DNA from: Trichoplusia ni | Taxonomy: Eukaryota; Arthropoda; Insecta; Lepidoptera; Noctuidae | Reading direction: 5' to 3' | NCBI RefSeq assembly: GCF_003590095.1 | Contig: NC_039493.1 | Coordinates: forward strand, 7,440,001-7,504,000 | Length of the DNA stretch: 64,000 bases | In this document: in pieces, positions 35,201-48,680 of the stretch | How the letters are laid out: every line of letters starts with the position of its first letter | How positions within the stretch are numbered: position 1 is the stretch's first letter | Notes under the pieces: model-generated | Databases searched by the model: none | Told to the model about the DNA's origin: nothing | The model's input: the letters and a program-made list of their open reading frames with translations, nothing else | Program-made: the position numbers and the translations under genes

Positions 35201-38200
35201 TCTTAGAATTCTTGTCGAGGCTTTCGTTATTTAGGCACGTATTGAATGTAATTACTACAGGATTTTTTAATACTTTTCCTTATGACGTAAGAAGAATACA
35301 TTTCCCTGAACATTGTTTTAAATTACTGTGACTTCTTCATATCTTATTTTTTTTTTATACAAAAAAGAAAGATTTCCCAAAAATTGCTACGAAAGTTTGG
35401 TGTCCGACATATATGAAATTGCAGATTTACGAAATAGTTTGTGTCATTAATGCTAATCTACGCTGTGGTAACCCTACTGCGAACGTTTATTCCTCCTCAT
35501 CAGCGTGAGTGCCGAGCTTTAGGCCCGTCCCATACTTGGTTATGTGACGCCGCCATTATTCTTTATGACGACTGTGAAAATTTACGCTCAACATAATACC
35601 TAGACCATAGAACCTTTTATATTGACTAAGCCACCAGACGATTGCGACTGACAGATTTAATATTATTTTCAATAAGAATTAAAGGCTGCGTGCTGCGTCT
35701 GACAGATCGATTTAAAATGTTTTAATGTGATTGTGATGATTTCTGATTTATTGAGAATATAGGTCAATTTGCTGTTATAGCAAATTGGAATGAAAAAAAA
35801 TATTGATATCTCGTTGCTTCAACTCAGCTTTCACACGTTCATCCATAGAAAAAATGAAGTAAAAATTTCATATTGCTATGTCCATACTACAATTATTATT
35901 AATGTCTAAATAATATCAATATTTATATTAATTCTGATAGCACGAGCTATCTTTGACGACGTGGACGCACACACTTTGTCCGCTTATGACCATGAACTTT
36001 CAAAATCGGAAATTTGCAATCGTCTCAAGAACAAACATAATATTGTACGTATGCATTTATAATGTGCATGAAGAGAATAAAATGATGTGCCATTTTAAAT
36101 TCAATAGGTAGTAATATTTTTATGGCCTAAAATAAATTGACGCTTATTCTCACGAAGTATGTTAAAAACCCTGGGAACAGGTTTTACTATTAAATATTTC
36201 GAATACCAGACCTACAATTACACAAAGAGGCATCTTTAACATAGGTTTCACGTAAAAACAGCTAGGCCTAGCTGAAACAATGGCAGGGTATCAGCGTGTT
36301 TCTTGCGTGACTCGCCCGTTACTTCCATCCAGACGAACCATAGACTTAACGATGTGATTACCGACTACTGTTCGCTGTTAATAGCACGAGGTAGCTTTAC
36401 GTAGCTCTCTGTTTAGGTTGTAAATCGAAAGAGATGAACGTTTAACACTCGTTTTATGTGTTTGTAAGAAACCGCTAAAGTCCAATAGAAGCGTTGACCT
36501 AACGAATAAAACACCGGATACTGTAGTAACCCTCGCATTCAAATGATGATTTTGTAACTATTTTATTTTTCGCACGGGACATCTACTCTTATGTTTTTGT
36601 CTTAATTTGATACTGAATTCCACAAGTGTAGGTCAATTGATGGGAGACCTTATTCATTACCAATATTAAAAGGTCGTAAATCAGTGACGGATTGAAAGAC
36701 CTTACATTTGTGAAACACGGCTGCCGATTTCGGTTGCGTTTCGAGATTTATGAGCGGTTTATACTGAACGGTCCCTGATTTGACATTTGACCTGCCGGAA
36801 TTATGTGGTTCGCCATAATTTTCGACTAGTGGCTTTAGAAAGCGTATGAAGTAAAATTGATCACTTATATTTTGTTTTAAGTACAAATTTCACATTGTGA
36901 AGATATAACTTAGGAACCAATAAAGCTATCAATTTACACGTTCACAAAACATTTCTCATCCTGCAAGATACCATATAGAGACAGGTGCGATCATAAACGA
37001 CCAACAGCATTTATAATACAAAAGGGTAATAAATTAAACCCTCCTGCAGCTTCCTTCAATAACATTCTTACATCTTGTTAGCTAGCAGTGTGCCCAAGGC
37101 TGACGACTTAGTGCCGTACGGTTAACTGCCGTGCATCCACACAATGGCTGTTCATTCACGTCAACGTTGCTATGCGACCGGTCTCGATTGCATTTCTATA
37201 AATAGATGGTCATCAATGGAGCTTATACTGATATTTATCGCATTTAATTAGTGTGAATGACAAGACTGTTGATCAATGAGAACGGTTTTATTTCTTTAGA
37301 TGTTGATACTTCTTGCTGTGTATTTATTTATAGCCAGGTACAACCATTAAAAATGCAATGTTTAGAAGTATGACCGTTGGACTACCAAGACAAACGCTCG
37401 TATCTTAACGTTCACAAAAATTTTCGTGTCTATGAATAAGTAAAATAAAATCGGTGGAATTGAACATCGTTCAGCACATTTGAAGATTCTTAAGGGTGTG
37501 CTGGAGCGGCTTTAATACCTGATACCTACTTGTACATCAACCATACGAAAAGAAGCACATAATTTGTGCGGATGGTATTTTAAATTTGTTTGTAAAGACA
37601 TTCTTTCATTGTATTGTACGTTTTAAATAAACGACTAATATTTGTTTGTCACCTGAAACAAAAGTCTCACTAAAGCTCGTTGACTGTCGGTCATTTAAAA
37701 AAAGTATATAATTATCATTTATGTGAATCAATAACAAAAGAATCCTGATACTCTCGTAAATCTTAGAATTGTCGTTAGCTTATTGTTTATAGTTCCGATT
37801 GTGTGTATTTTATATTTAGCTGTAACTTACTTACTTCCAAAAGTCATTCTACATCACAGTGGGCTTACAGCCCTATATAGTTATTATACCGTAGTATCAC
37901 CGACTTCCGAGTCCCTACACGACGAATTAACCCGTCACAGGGACATACGACCTCGAATGACAAATGGGACAAGGTTCTAATTAATACCTCACGTTTGTCT
38001 ATTCGGATTTCTAGGCTTAGACCACAGATGCTTGGAGAACTAGAGGTCTTATGCTGTTCTATGTATAATGTATGTTCATATGAAAATAACATTGCAATAT
38101 CTCGCCTTATGTTAACTGATAGTACGTGTACATACATTATTGTTCATGTCATTAACTGTTTCATGATACAACAGGTTTTTCTCCATATTGTGATGTACAA

Positions 38201-39829
38201 CAAGATTTTCTATGCAAGCGTAGTTAGGAGAATGCGTGGTATTGTTAGTGTTAAGTAGATAATGTGAAGTCTTATCTCATTTCTATTTTATACACTCTAA
38301 TCGCACCAGTTTTGTTTGTATTAAACTTGGACCTATGTAATACATTGTTTGTACGTATGACTCGTGCAGTAGATGAAGTGCGTTGATCATTTGATTGTGT
38401 GTATGTAGGTAATTTGTTGATTGGGCTTATATACTGTGTTCGGTTTCTTTCTAATACGTTGAGGAACTCAGATTCAAGTTGTTAAATAAACAGTTAACCT
38501 CATTCGTATATTTTTATGATAGTTTCTAATCCAATAGAAATTAACAATTTTATGAATAGTTTTTATATACTAGCTTAAAAGTTTTTACAGATTTGATCCA
38601 CTGCTCTGAATACCACGAAGAGATGTGAATTCAACTACAAATTGTGAATATGTAGTGAGTTAAGTGCTACATAGCCGATAGACGTAAACGTGTGTTGTTG
38701 ATTTAACGGTGCACGTCGTTTGCCTAGCCTGCCTAACGATCGTTAAAACGAGATGTTTTGATGGTACGATCGGGAGCTCTTTGATCAAACTGCTTTAATC
38801 TTATGAGAGTAAGAGTTTGCCTGCTTAATAGTTGTGAGGCTGATCTTATTAAAGTTTAAAGTTTTCGTTTGTGTCACAACTGCGAAAAGTTTCAAATAAG
38901 GGAGATATTAAATATCGAAAAAAGAAACAGATATAAACGGTAAAAAAATACAGTAAAGAATAGAACAATTAATATTCATTTAACTTTTTATTCGTGTTCC
39001 TAGAACATATGACGAGCAATCCTTTGTTAAACTAACAGTTAGCTACATTCAAAACACTCAGTCTAGCGTAAACTAAATTCGTGGAATCTCATCCATTATT
39101 CTGAATCGATATTTACGAATAGCGACCTCCGCTCTTACCTTCTTTTTTTAAGTCTGGAGAGACTTTTTGTTAAACTATTACATTGTTCACTTGTTTATTC
39201 GAATATACGAGTTTTTATTTGTACACCTTGTTTGACAATGCCTAACTATGTCTAGCCCGTCGTTCGCGATATACAAAATAAATATTAGCTTTGTCAATAA
39301 CAGCAGAATCATTCTAGCTCGTTTTGAGACGCCGACATGGTGTGTCGAGAAATTGCCATTGTGATAAACACTCCTGAAGTTATCTGATACCAAATATAAA
39401 GAGTTTGTTCTCTTTGTTTTCACAAAGATGAAACATGGAGACGAAAACAACTTGTCAAAAGACAATAAGAAATATTAACAAGCTCCAGTAATTTTAATTA
39501 CACTTGTACTTGTTGTTCGACTAAGTTTTAATTGTGAGCGTCGCAATGTATGTAGTTCAGTAATTTGATCAAGTACTTCGTATATTTATTTGTCTTCTAT
39601 GATTCAAGGTTATTCTGGTTATTGGTTACTGGCAGAGTAACAAAGCTTTGACGTTACAATTGATGAGATGGGTCAGTAGTTTGCGGGTCTGACTAGATAA
39701 ATGAAAAGGTAATTACCGTAATAGACACGTTGATGGCGTGGTTTATAGTAGCTACTGAAGACTCAAGCTTTTGTATTTTGATTGAGTAATGAAAAATATA
39801 TTAGTAAACCACTTTTACCTGCCTGCGGT

Positions 39830-39978
39830 AAATAAATAAATGCGGACAGCATCACATACATTGTTCTGAACCCAAAGTAAGTTGCTATAGCAATTGGGTA
39901 TCGGGGATCGAACCCGGGACCTCAGAGCTAGCGACACCCTTAAAACCGGTGCGTACGCCACTCGACCACGGAGGTCAG
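39830..39978 (-). mobile_element. tRNA-derived SINE
   Basis: Read on the minus strand, the head starts near 39978. It has an A-box-like 'gtggtcgagtggcg' and, about 50 bp further on, a B box 'gggttcgatccc'. A non-tRNA body and tail follow down to about 39830. The 5' 'gacctcc' has no pairing partner after the T arm, so this is not a functional tRNA gene. It is a short interspersed element with an RNA polymerase III promoter. The 3' boundary is approximate. Confidence 0.75.
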
Positions 39979-42900
39979 GGTTTATTTATCTTTTGATATA
40001 CTTACAGTATTAATAATATGTAGTTCTGTTTCAATGAAGTGTTTTCGTATGTGACCTACGATTTATATACTAATGCGAAGCGTATGTAGAATAACCTATT
40101 CAAGTTCTAGGACGAAGCATGACCAATGAATGAGTCATACCTATTCGTCGTAGTATTACAATATACCAATATCTCCTTATAAATATAGAACTAGTTTCTT
40201 GAATATCTTACCGAAAACAGTTATATTTACCGCTACTTGAGTTGTTATTTATCATAGCTTGAAATAAACAGTCGCTTATTTTTCATTCATCAAACACAAA
40301 ACAGATACTAATGCTAAATATTAAGTTAATGATCTACAATCCACTTGATTAAACGAGGCTTGTGATTTCATTTAACTTAAATCTTTTTGGATTTCATATT
40401 ATAAATATACCCTTAACATTCAAAAAAGAAGAAAACAGAAGAAATACGTCTACGTTGCCAGACAACATTGCCAAATGGAGTACCTAAATCGTAATGTTTG
40501 TTCATTTATTGAAATGTTTGTAACATTGCGATTTCCCCCAAGTGAAAGAAATGGTCCAGTGAATCCGATTCGTTTCACAAACAAACCTGCTGTCTATACG
40601 ACTACGAAAATAGCAACTACAAACAAGTGTTTAAATAACACACAATTTAGTTAAGGCGCGTAATACTTGTAAGGTTTTCCAATTCGTTGTCTAGGTACTT
40701 ATTTTATAAACTGTTATATAAAATTCTTAATTGTGAATGTCAGTTAGGTACCATACTCCTTTTTAAAGCTACTATCTTTTTTCATACCCGCGATAACTTT
40801 CTAATCATCTTCTATTCAATGATTCTTTTTAATCAGAAATTCCCTAGAAATAATTTATATGGCAAAATAGCGTTTTCCGGATCAGCTAGTACACTATATA
40901 ATAGAAACGTTGTTTAATTAGAATAACAGTATCTAGTTGTACTCGCAATGTGTACCACGAACTAAACAACGTTCTGTTCAGGCAGCGTGTATGCTAATTA
41001 CACTCGTGTTACTAGTCAAAATACTAGTCACGGCCCGGCGATCCGTCCTTGTCTCATACAATCAGTGGTTGTTGGTTGCTACTGGTATCAATAAGTTAGG
41101 GACGCCAGCTAGGGAATATATTACCCCGGTCGCCAGCCGTTCCCATAGGATTGAACAGCAAGCCGCGTGATTTACTTGTGATGTACACGAGATTAATGTG
41201 TGTGTGGATTAAAGTGTTCCGATACGCGAGGGCCTGAAGAGCCTGAACTATGATTTGTTATCATTAGGCCAGAACCAGGTGTTATTTATTCACGTATTAT
41301 GATATAGCCTCTGTTTTCAAAATATTATTGTTTAAGCTATATTTTAAGGTGTGAAAGTGAATACAGTTGTCTAAATTACTCGGCAGTATGCTTTCTTGCC
41401 ACTTTTCTACCTAATTTAATAATATCGTGGTTTGGCTATGCTCCAGCGAAAAAATATGAAACGAAATATCTGAGCATTGTTTTCATTTTAAAGTTTTCAT
41501 CGCATATGTTTCTATGGAACTACAATTGTTTTTCATTGGCTGTAAAAATAAAAATCTTGAAATGAGTTGTTGCGCAAGCAGACTTACCTTTGAACCGTAA
41601 CCAGCATCCGTCGTTCGTTATTTGAATCCAGGACCTTTTGCTCTTGTTGTAGGCGCTGACGCAATTAGATCGACGAACATTGAGAAGATAATCTGGAATA
41701 GAATTAACTTTTGTTTCGCAACCTTTTCGCATATTATGGCGAAGGTCGTTATTATTATTCTACGTTTTCCGTATACTAATTGTTTTTTACTTAATGCTGA
41801 GATACTCGTGTAAACCTACCTATCTAAATTTAACAATCTGTTGTGAAATTGTTTTAGGTAGTTAATTCTCAAATTAAACCACTGATAAAAGGTATTTTTA
41901 TATTCTTCTACCTACTACTTTTTTTGCTGATCACGTAAAACCACAATGTGTCGTAACCTGTACCTAGATCTTAGATTTCCTTCCGCGTTTTCAGTACCCT
42001 TAAACCATATTATACAGGTACCGATTAATTATAAATTATTTATTGCTACAATGAAGTCTCAAGATGTAGTCTTTTGTTTGCTTACAAACTCAACTTTTTG
42101 CTTATTATCATGTTGTGCACAATTATTTTTGCACAAAATTATAAAGTACACAATGTTACATAAACCTAGCTATAAAATTCAATTAAAAATGGTCCAAAAG
42201 GTCGTCGCATGATACATTATGCGAATACAAAAACAATAAAACGCCGGAATAATTTATGTGTGTACGTAATTAAAAATATATTTTAACAGGCTAGAAAGTA
42301 TGAGTCACTCATTAACATGTTGGTAAGGTTACGTACGTGTGCTGCAGTTGCGGTGACATTGGACTGTTTCATGGTTTTGGCTTAATTTGCATAATGAACA
42401 TAACACTTGTTTTTATCTTTACAACGTATCTCATGGTCAGTCAATACGAATCATACGATATTAACTGGAACGGTTTTCTTGTGTTATTAGTTAATGTAAG
42501 CGGTGAAACAACTCTTTTAGCGCATCCTCTAATCGCGCTGTTATAAGTAAGTATTGTCGGCATACATTAACGTTTTCACGCATTTCAAACCAGCATGGAC
42601 TATCACCACGTTTATTCTTGTAACATATGTACATTCTAAGTATGGTCTCGTGCTGCACCCATTAGGTAAACACTCGACAAAATTTACCGGAACAAAACGA
42701 AAATATGCGTTCTTTGAGCACCGTCCCATTATGTCGAGTTCCTTCGTTTATTAAATGCTACTCCTGTGTACAGTTAACTCATCAAAGCAGAAAGGGTTAC
42801 GTGTGAAGAGAGATCTGGCACAATAAAGTAAACATGCCATTTGCATTAGCCAAGGTTGTGGTGGGTTCCGCTCTGATTATGCTCGAGGCCCAGATGATAT

Positions 42901-44374
42901 AAAAAAGATTACGACCAATAGCTGTACGAGCAATCCTGTTAGCATCCTGTTATTATTTCTCAACAAGTACTTTTTATCATATTTTTATAATGTGAGATGA
43001 CAACATGCTAGCGTGTCACTTGGTGTTAAATTACCATCAGAATACAATGACATATGTATGATATATAGGTATGTACTGTTATAATTCTCAGAAACGTTAA
43101 TACAGAGAAAAGATAAAATAATATAGCAAATGTAGCAGGCAATCGCAGGTGTCGTCCTTCGTAAATAAGTTGATATTTTTTGTTTGCACGGAACAAAACA
43201 AACTTGGCTTATAGTTATAGTTATTCCCAAGAGGTACCCGTTTCAGCTGAATTTCGGGTTGTTCGCCAACATGTAATTACGTAGACCCGTTTCCTTATTA
43301 CACCGGTCGGACTCGGTTTAGGCTGTCTTTCAAAATTTGTTCTGGCAATAACAAAGGCAAGTAAGGACGAATTAAGGAACTTCATGTTAAGTAGAACAAT
43401 ACAGAATTACCTACCATTCTCCCGGAAGGCTTTGTTCGATCCTATTGTTCATCCAGACTTACGAGGATTTGTGAAAGAATTCTGACTGACTTTTCCTTGT
43501 TTCCTTATCCATTTTTAATATCTTCCGATAAGTAATTATAACTAGCCTGCTCTACCAACTCCGGGTTGAAAAGAGTTTTAAAACAAAGAATAAAAAAGCG
43601 TATAGTACTTATACCTGCTCATGCTGGTTGGAGTTTTATAAATACAATTCATAGTTCCAGGCAATATGCAACTTTTGTCGAACATATGTAATTTTGATAA
43701 CCGTTTAATTGTTATCATCAGTATGTCGACATTGGTATGTAGTAGGAAGCGCCTATGAGTTCATAACGCATGGCACCGATAAGCGACATTTATTGTTTCT
43801 GTAAATATTTATGTGACATTGAATTTATTTTATGCTGTTTTATCAGGCTGCATTACATATTTATGACATCGGTCGATAAATACAAAAACAAGTAGAAATT
43901 AACACCGCTAAAACATTCATGATTGCGTTGGAAAAGGATAATATCCATTAGTCTTAGATCTAGTTCCCAACCAAAGGTAAGCAATATATTCTCAAAGATT
44001 TTCCTTGTTTGTCAGGTAAATAAAAGATTTGTATGATTAAATCCATTTTAAGGCTAGTTCTTTCTAATGTATAAATAGTACATTTTAAAAGAAACGTCAA
44101 GCTAAATTGTCGGAGGGTACTTAAGCTTGTCGTAGTCGTACTTATTACTCCGACCACAAGAATAGGTAAAGCATTTGTTTACATGTCACCGTGTGGTTTG
44201 TTGATTCACGATGTGCTATAAAAACTTTATGCTTAGATATAACGGCATTATGCTGTCAAACCTTAGATACAGGTCGCGTCGAGCGCAGAAGTGTGTCGTG
44301 TACACAGTCTTTACTTGTTCTGAAAAATGTCATATCGTCGTATGGTTATAGCTGCACATTACATTTATATAATT

Positions 44375-44630
44375 ACTAGCTGTTGCCCGCGACTTCGTCC
44401 CCGTGGGTAGAAGATAGTTATGATTTATACCTGCCCTGTTTTTTTTACATTTTCCATTGTTTCTTCAGTCCTATTAGTCGCAGCGTGATGGTTAAAAAGC
44501 CTAAAGCCTTCCTAAATGAATGGTCTATTCAACACAAAAAGATTTTTCCAATTTGAACCAGTAGTTCCTGAGATTAGCGCGTTCAAACAAACAAACAAAC
44601 AAACTCTTCAGCTTTATATATATTAGTATC
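44375..44630 (+). mobile_element. dispersed repeat with 'ctagctgttgcccgcgac' start
   Basis: It begins with 'ctagctgttgcccgcgactt', a motif I know as very common in moth genomes. It ends in a (CAAA)n run at 44584-44604 followed by 'atatattagtat'. The simple-repeat tail suggests the 3' end of a non-LTR retrotransposon or a related non-autonomous element. There is no coding capacity. The family assignment is from memory and uncertain. Confidence 0.6.
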
Positions 44631-47600
44631 GATTATTTTTAGGTCTAAATAGTACTTTTAAGGTTTTTGTTTGGACACGCTCGTCACATCACTTAGCTAC
44701 TCCTGTACATCAGAAATATCAATGTTAAGCAACGCATACCACTGTCTGCACTGCAAGATTGACTGTCTTGGAACATGCGTCCAAATCAATCAGTAACATT
44801 GAGTACAAGCTTTTATAATAAAGGAGTACTGTAAGCCTAGGCTCTTAAGTAATAATTAGGCCTGAATTTGTTACATAATGCGTTGCTCATGTTTTAGTTT
44901 AGAACTGAAACAGTCAAAACCATTGATTAAAATTTTAAAACAAGCATTCCCTATATTTCACTACAGAATCAACGAACCCCTTAACTTTTAAACGAACAGT
45001 TACGAAGCGATATCAAATACTCTGACATGCAATTCTATCTCACATAACAGCAAGCGAAATCCAATTTGAATGTCTCTGATTTTCATTTAACAGAATAATG
45101 TTAAACGTTGGTATTCTCGTATTTTCAGTACGCAATATCACTAGAGTGAGCAGTAGGGGAAATCACGTGAACATCGGGTTCATACAGTCGTACCCGTAGA
45201 CAGTTGTGATCATAGAAATCTAAATAACAAGGTAATAGAAATGGCATACACCGCGGCGATCTATCGAAACGCATGTCGCCGGTGGGCGGGGCTTCAACAC
45301 ATTCACAGCTAATAACTACGCAATCACGCAAACATTAACATCGAGAAGACCAAGCAAACAACACTAGGCCGTACGTCTAATGTAATAAGGTTGACTTTGT
45401 CGTTGTATGGATTCACTAACTCACACAGTCATTGCATTTTTTTGCATTAGTTGTAGTGATTACGTAAACTACACTAGGGATTGACTACGGATCCGAAATA
45501 TAATGAAAGACGAAATTATGAGTGATAATGTTTTTTGTTGTATTCTTCTATGGATTACATTATAATATGTACCTACTTACAAAAAAAAAATCGCTAATTG
45601 TCGGTTGACAAAAAAAAATATTATTAGGAAATACTTGGTACCTAGGTAGGTTTGGTTTATACGGTGACTTTTTAGTCGTCTTACAAAAGCAGCCCAGTTC
45701 ATGTATCGAATGACTAGTAAACGTTCATAATGAAAAAATAGGTATTTATGAGATTTGGATAAATTTAAATTGCAAGTTTTATTCAATGCTATGCTATAGC
45801 GCATGGCGTACTTTTTTAAACATTTAGTTGCGAGCGCGGTCCGAGCCATAAAAATGGAGAAGGGCGCGGGCGGCGGCGGGCGGCAAGTTATCAAGCATGC
45901 AACTAATTTCATAGTGTATATTCGGCCTAAGTTGTAGGGTACCAATTTCGTTTACCCGTGGTAGTCATCCACTTGTCTTTTGTATTTATTTGCATCCTGC
46001 GGGATTCTGAAATAAAAATATATTCAATAATATGTTCACAAAAACGAACGACTATTAAAATTGTTACTTTTCGTATACAATGTTCATTTTGGATAATTTG
46101 TCCGCACTTAACCACATCACTATTTCCGACAGTTTTGTGCGGCCGTACCACTATAAATACGATCGTATTGAAAATATTATTTTTCGTTATACATTTCTCT
46201 TTTTACAACGGTGCATTTCCGTAAGTCTCTTACTGCAGAGGCAATGGTTAGTAAAGAATGCAATTGTTGTAGGATGGTGCGATATTCATATGGTTTATAA
46301 TGAAGGTTATGTTTTGAAATTTAATTTTGCAATAACATCAATATTACTGCAATAATTTACTTACCGATAAAATGTTATCTATTTATTTATGTTATTACAC
46401 GATGCAGATGAATTTCCAGCCTGAGAAACGCCGCAAAACACCATTTTTAGTGGTTCTTGCTGTGACAACGTTCCGCGAGCGACTGAGCGTAAGTTCGCGC
46501 GCTGGTGTCGTCCAAGACACCAGTGTGGCGACAAGGTCACGCGGCGTTGGCACTTCTATTACCTTGTTATTTAGATTTCTGTGGTTGTGATAGACATTTT
46601 CAATATGGTTTCGTGGATTTTATTCCGCACTCTGTATTTGATCCCTGACATCAAAATGCCCCGCTCGCGTGTATCAGAAAAGATTTCCACTTTTATTTTG
46701 TATCAGACGTAGCATTGGGGAAAACTTCTGTTTCCTCCCTTGACATTTCCTTTTCCGCGTTGTTAAGCCTGAGTTTAATACCAGATGTATTTGTTTTACT
46801 CTTCTATCTGAATCTATATTTTTGTTAAAGAAATCATAGAACTTATAGGTAACAATGGAACGTGTTGTGTCATTTCAATAAATACTTTCATTGTTTTTTC
46901 TTTAAATTGATTTATCATTCAAAGGAAAATCGTTTATAATTAAGATAACAAAGAAACTTTGAGTGTCCTAGTTTGTTAACTTGTGAAGAGTTTAGAATAC
47001 ATAAATAAATGATTAATTAAGCTTCTCCGAAGTGTTTCGGCGAATTGTTTAAAGCTAAACGACGAAGACCAGAAGTTTGTTTGTCCTTCTTTTACTTCAA
47101 TAATGGTTATAAAAAATATATTTAGTCAAGGTACGTGAAAGTGATAAGTAAACCCTATTTGATTCTTTAATTTACAATCGTTTTTATCAGATGTCTATCC
47201 GAAAAATATATACAGGTACGGTTAAATTAAATAGGCACAAGTAATAAAGTATTTTCATTTTCTCTTTGTCAAAATGTGTAATACTTTATGTTAATAATTA
47301 AGAATTAAAGTATTTCATCTGGTTAATGGATTTTCCGACAAATACGCAAACAGTAACGATACCAATTATTTCCGTGCCACTGCGTCCAATCAACAGCTAT
47401 CGTCGCACGGATCGCTCGCTGTATCAATGACTAATATAAATATTTAACATCCATTTAAACTGTGCGCACAGCTGCATAATTCATATCACTTTCCTATTAA
47501 GAGATACTTTTTTACTTTTTACTAGTTATTCTTGTGGCTTGTCTTATATCAAGATAACATCTTGCGGGGAGAAATAGACGCAAAAATACTTAGTATTAAT

Positions 47601-48439
47601 ATAAATTCTTTAGTTAGTTCTGTTATACAGGTGTACGTAGCACGTGACCTTTCGTGTTTGCCCGACTAGTTTGGACTTGGGGCCCCGTATTCATGAGCTC
47701 TTTAGACCTCAACTTCGTAGAAACAGTAACGTTGTTTGTTTCTGAAACTAATGTTTTACGTGGTTTCGAGAGCAACCGCAGTATTAACTCATGCTGCTCC
47801 GTCTACTCTGCTCACTAATGTTGACTTTAAAATTATCTTTCGGAACAAAAGTCATAAATGTTCGGTTCCGTGTTTTCCGCTCTGCCATTTGGCTTTAGTA
47901 ACTGTTTGCGGTCATGGAACAAGGCATTAATATTTAGAAGCTTTGTAAAGGGTGGACGAAGCTTGCATTCTGTAGAGCAACAGGCATTGTGACAGAATTT
48001 GAATGCAGCCACATTAAAAGAGAAATTCATTTACGGCTCTGTTGAAACACACGATGTTGAATTATTTTTTAGTTTAGAATAAATACATTTTAATGCTATA
48101 CTTAAGAAGTCTAGACATACATAATTTATAACATTAAGGTGGGTTAAAGTAGTGATTCACGAGTCTCAGCCAGCCTGTCTCCACGTGGGAGGCCCCGTGA
48201 GACTTGCGCAAGTGTGAGCAGGTCACAATGGCGAAACTCCCTTCATCTCTCCACGTGATCACAGAAAGTACTAGCAAAATCAATTACTTTTTAGGATTTA
48301 GAGGATACTGATTATAGAAATAATACGTTTTCTGTAAGTTCCAACGAGATGCTTGTGTTGTAAGGTTGAATCCTTTTAAAACAAGTAGGTAAAGTTACTT
48401 GTGTCAATGGGAAGTTTACACAAGTAAGGTGGGCGGTGT

Positions 48440-48680
48440 TTGAATTTACGACCTCATAGCTCATCAGTCCTACGCTTGGTAGGCAGTGGCCATTTCTCAA
48501 AATCACCTACATTAATGTTCTGGTCTAATGTCAATAATGACAACTACTACATAATGCAGGCCTGTAGATGCCATCGTTTTGAGCTAAAATTGGACACACT
48601 GCGGTGATTTAAGTCACTCTACTTCTCACTTCGCCCACTCGGCTACACGCGTACCACTCGTATAGGCCTGATTTCGCCTC
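48440..48680 (-). mobile_element. possible degraded tRNA-derived SINE pieces
   Basis: On the minus strand 'gtagccgagtgggcg' (about 48639-48653) resembles a tRNA A box, and 'ggtcgtaaattcaaac' (near 48440) resembles a worn B-box region preceded by 'gatgagctatgag'. The two are too far apart to be one intact promoter. They may be fragments of one or two old SINE copies. Confidence 0.2.

Noticed and set aside
37197..37215. TATA-like 'tctataaatag' in the kinesin intron
   Set aside because: A single TATA-like match in AT-rich DNA is expected by chance, and no coding start follows.
39900..39978. tRNA gene on the minus strand
   Set aside because: A and B boxes are present, but the 5' acceptor strand has no complementary partner after the T arm, and non-tRNA sequence continues. 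It fits a tRNA-derived SINE.
45577..45945. 122-codon minus-strand ORF, the longest simple frame in the window
   Set aside because: Frames of this length are expected by chance in 64 kb of this composition. The peptide is low in structure, with a run of prolines arising from a GC-rich patch.
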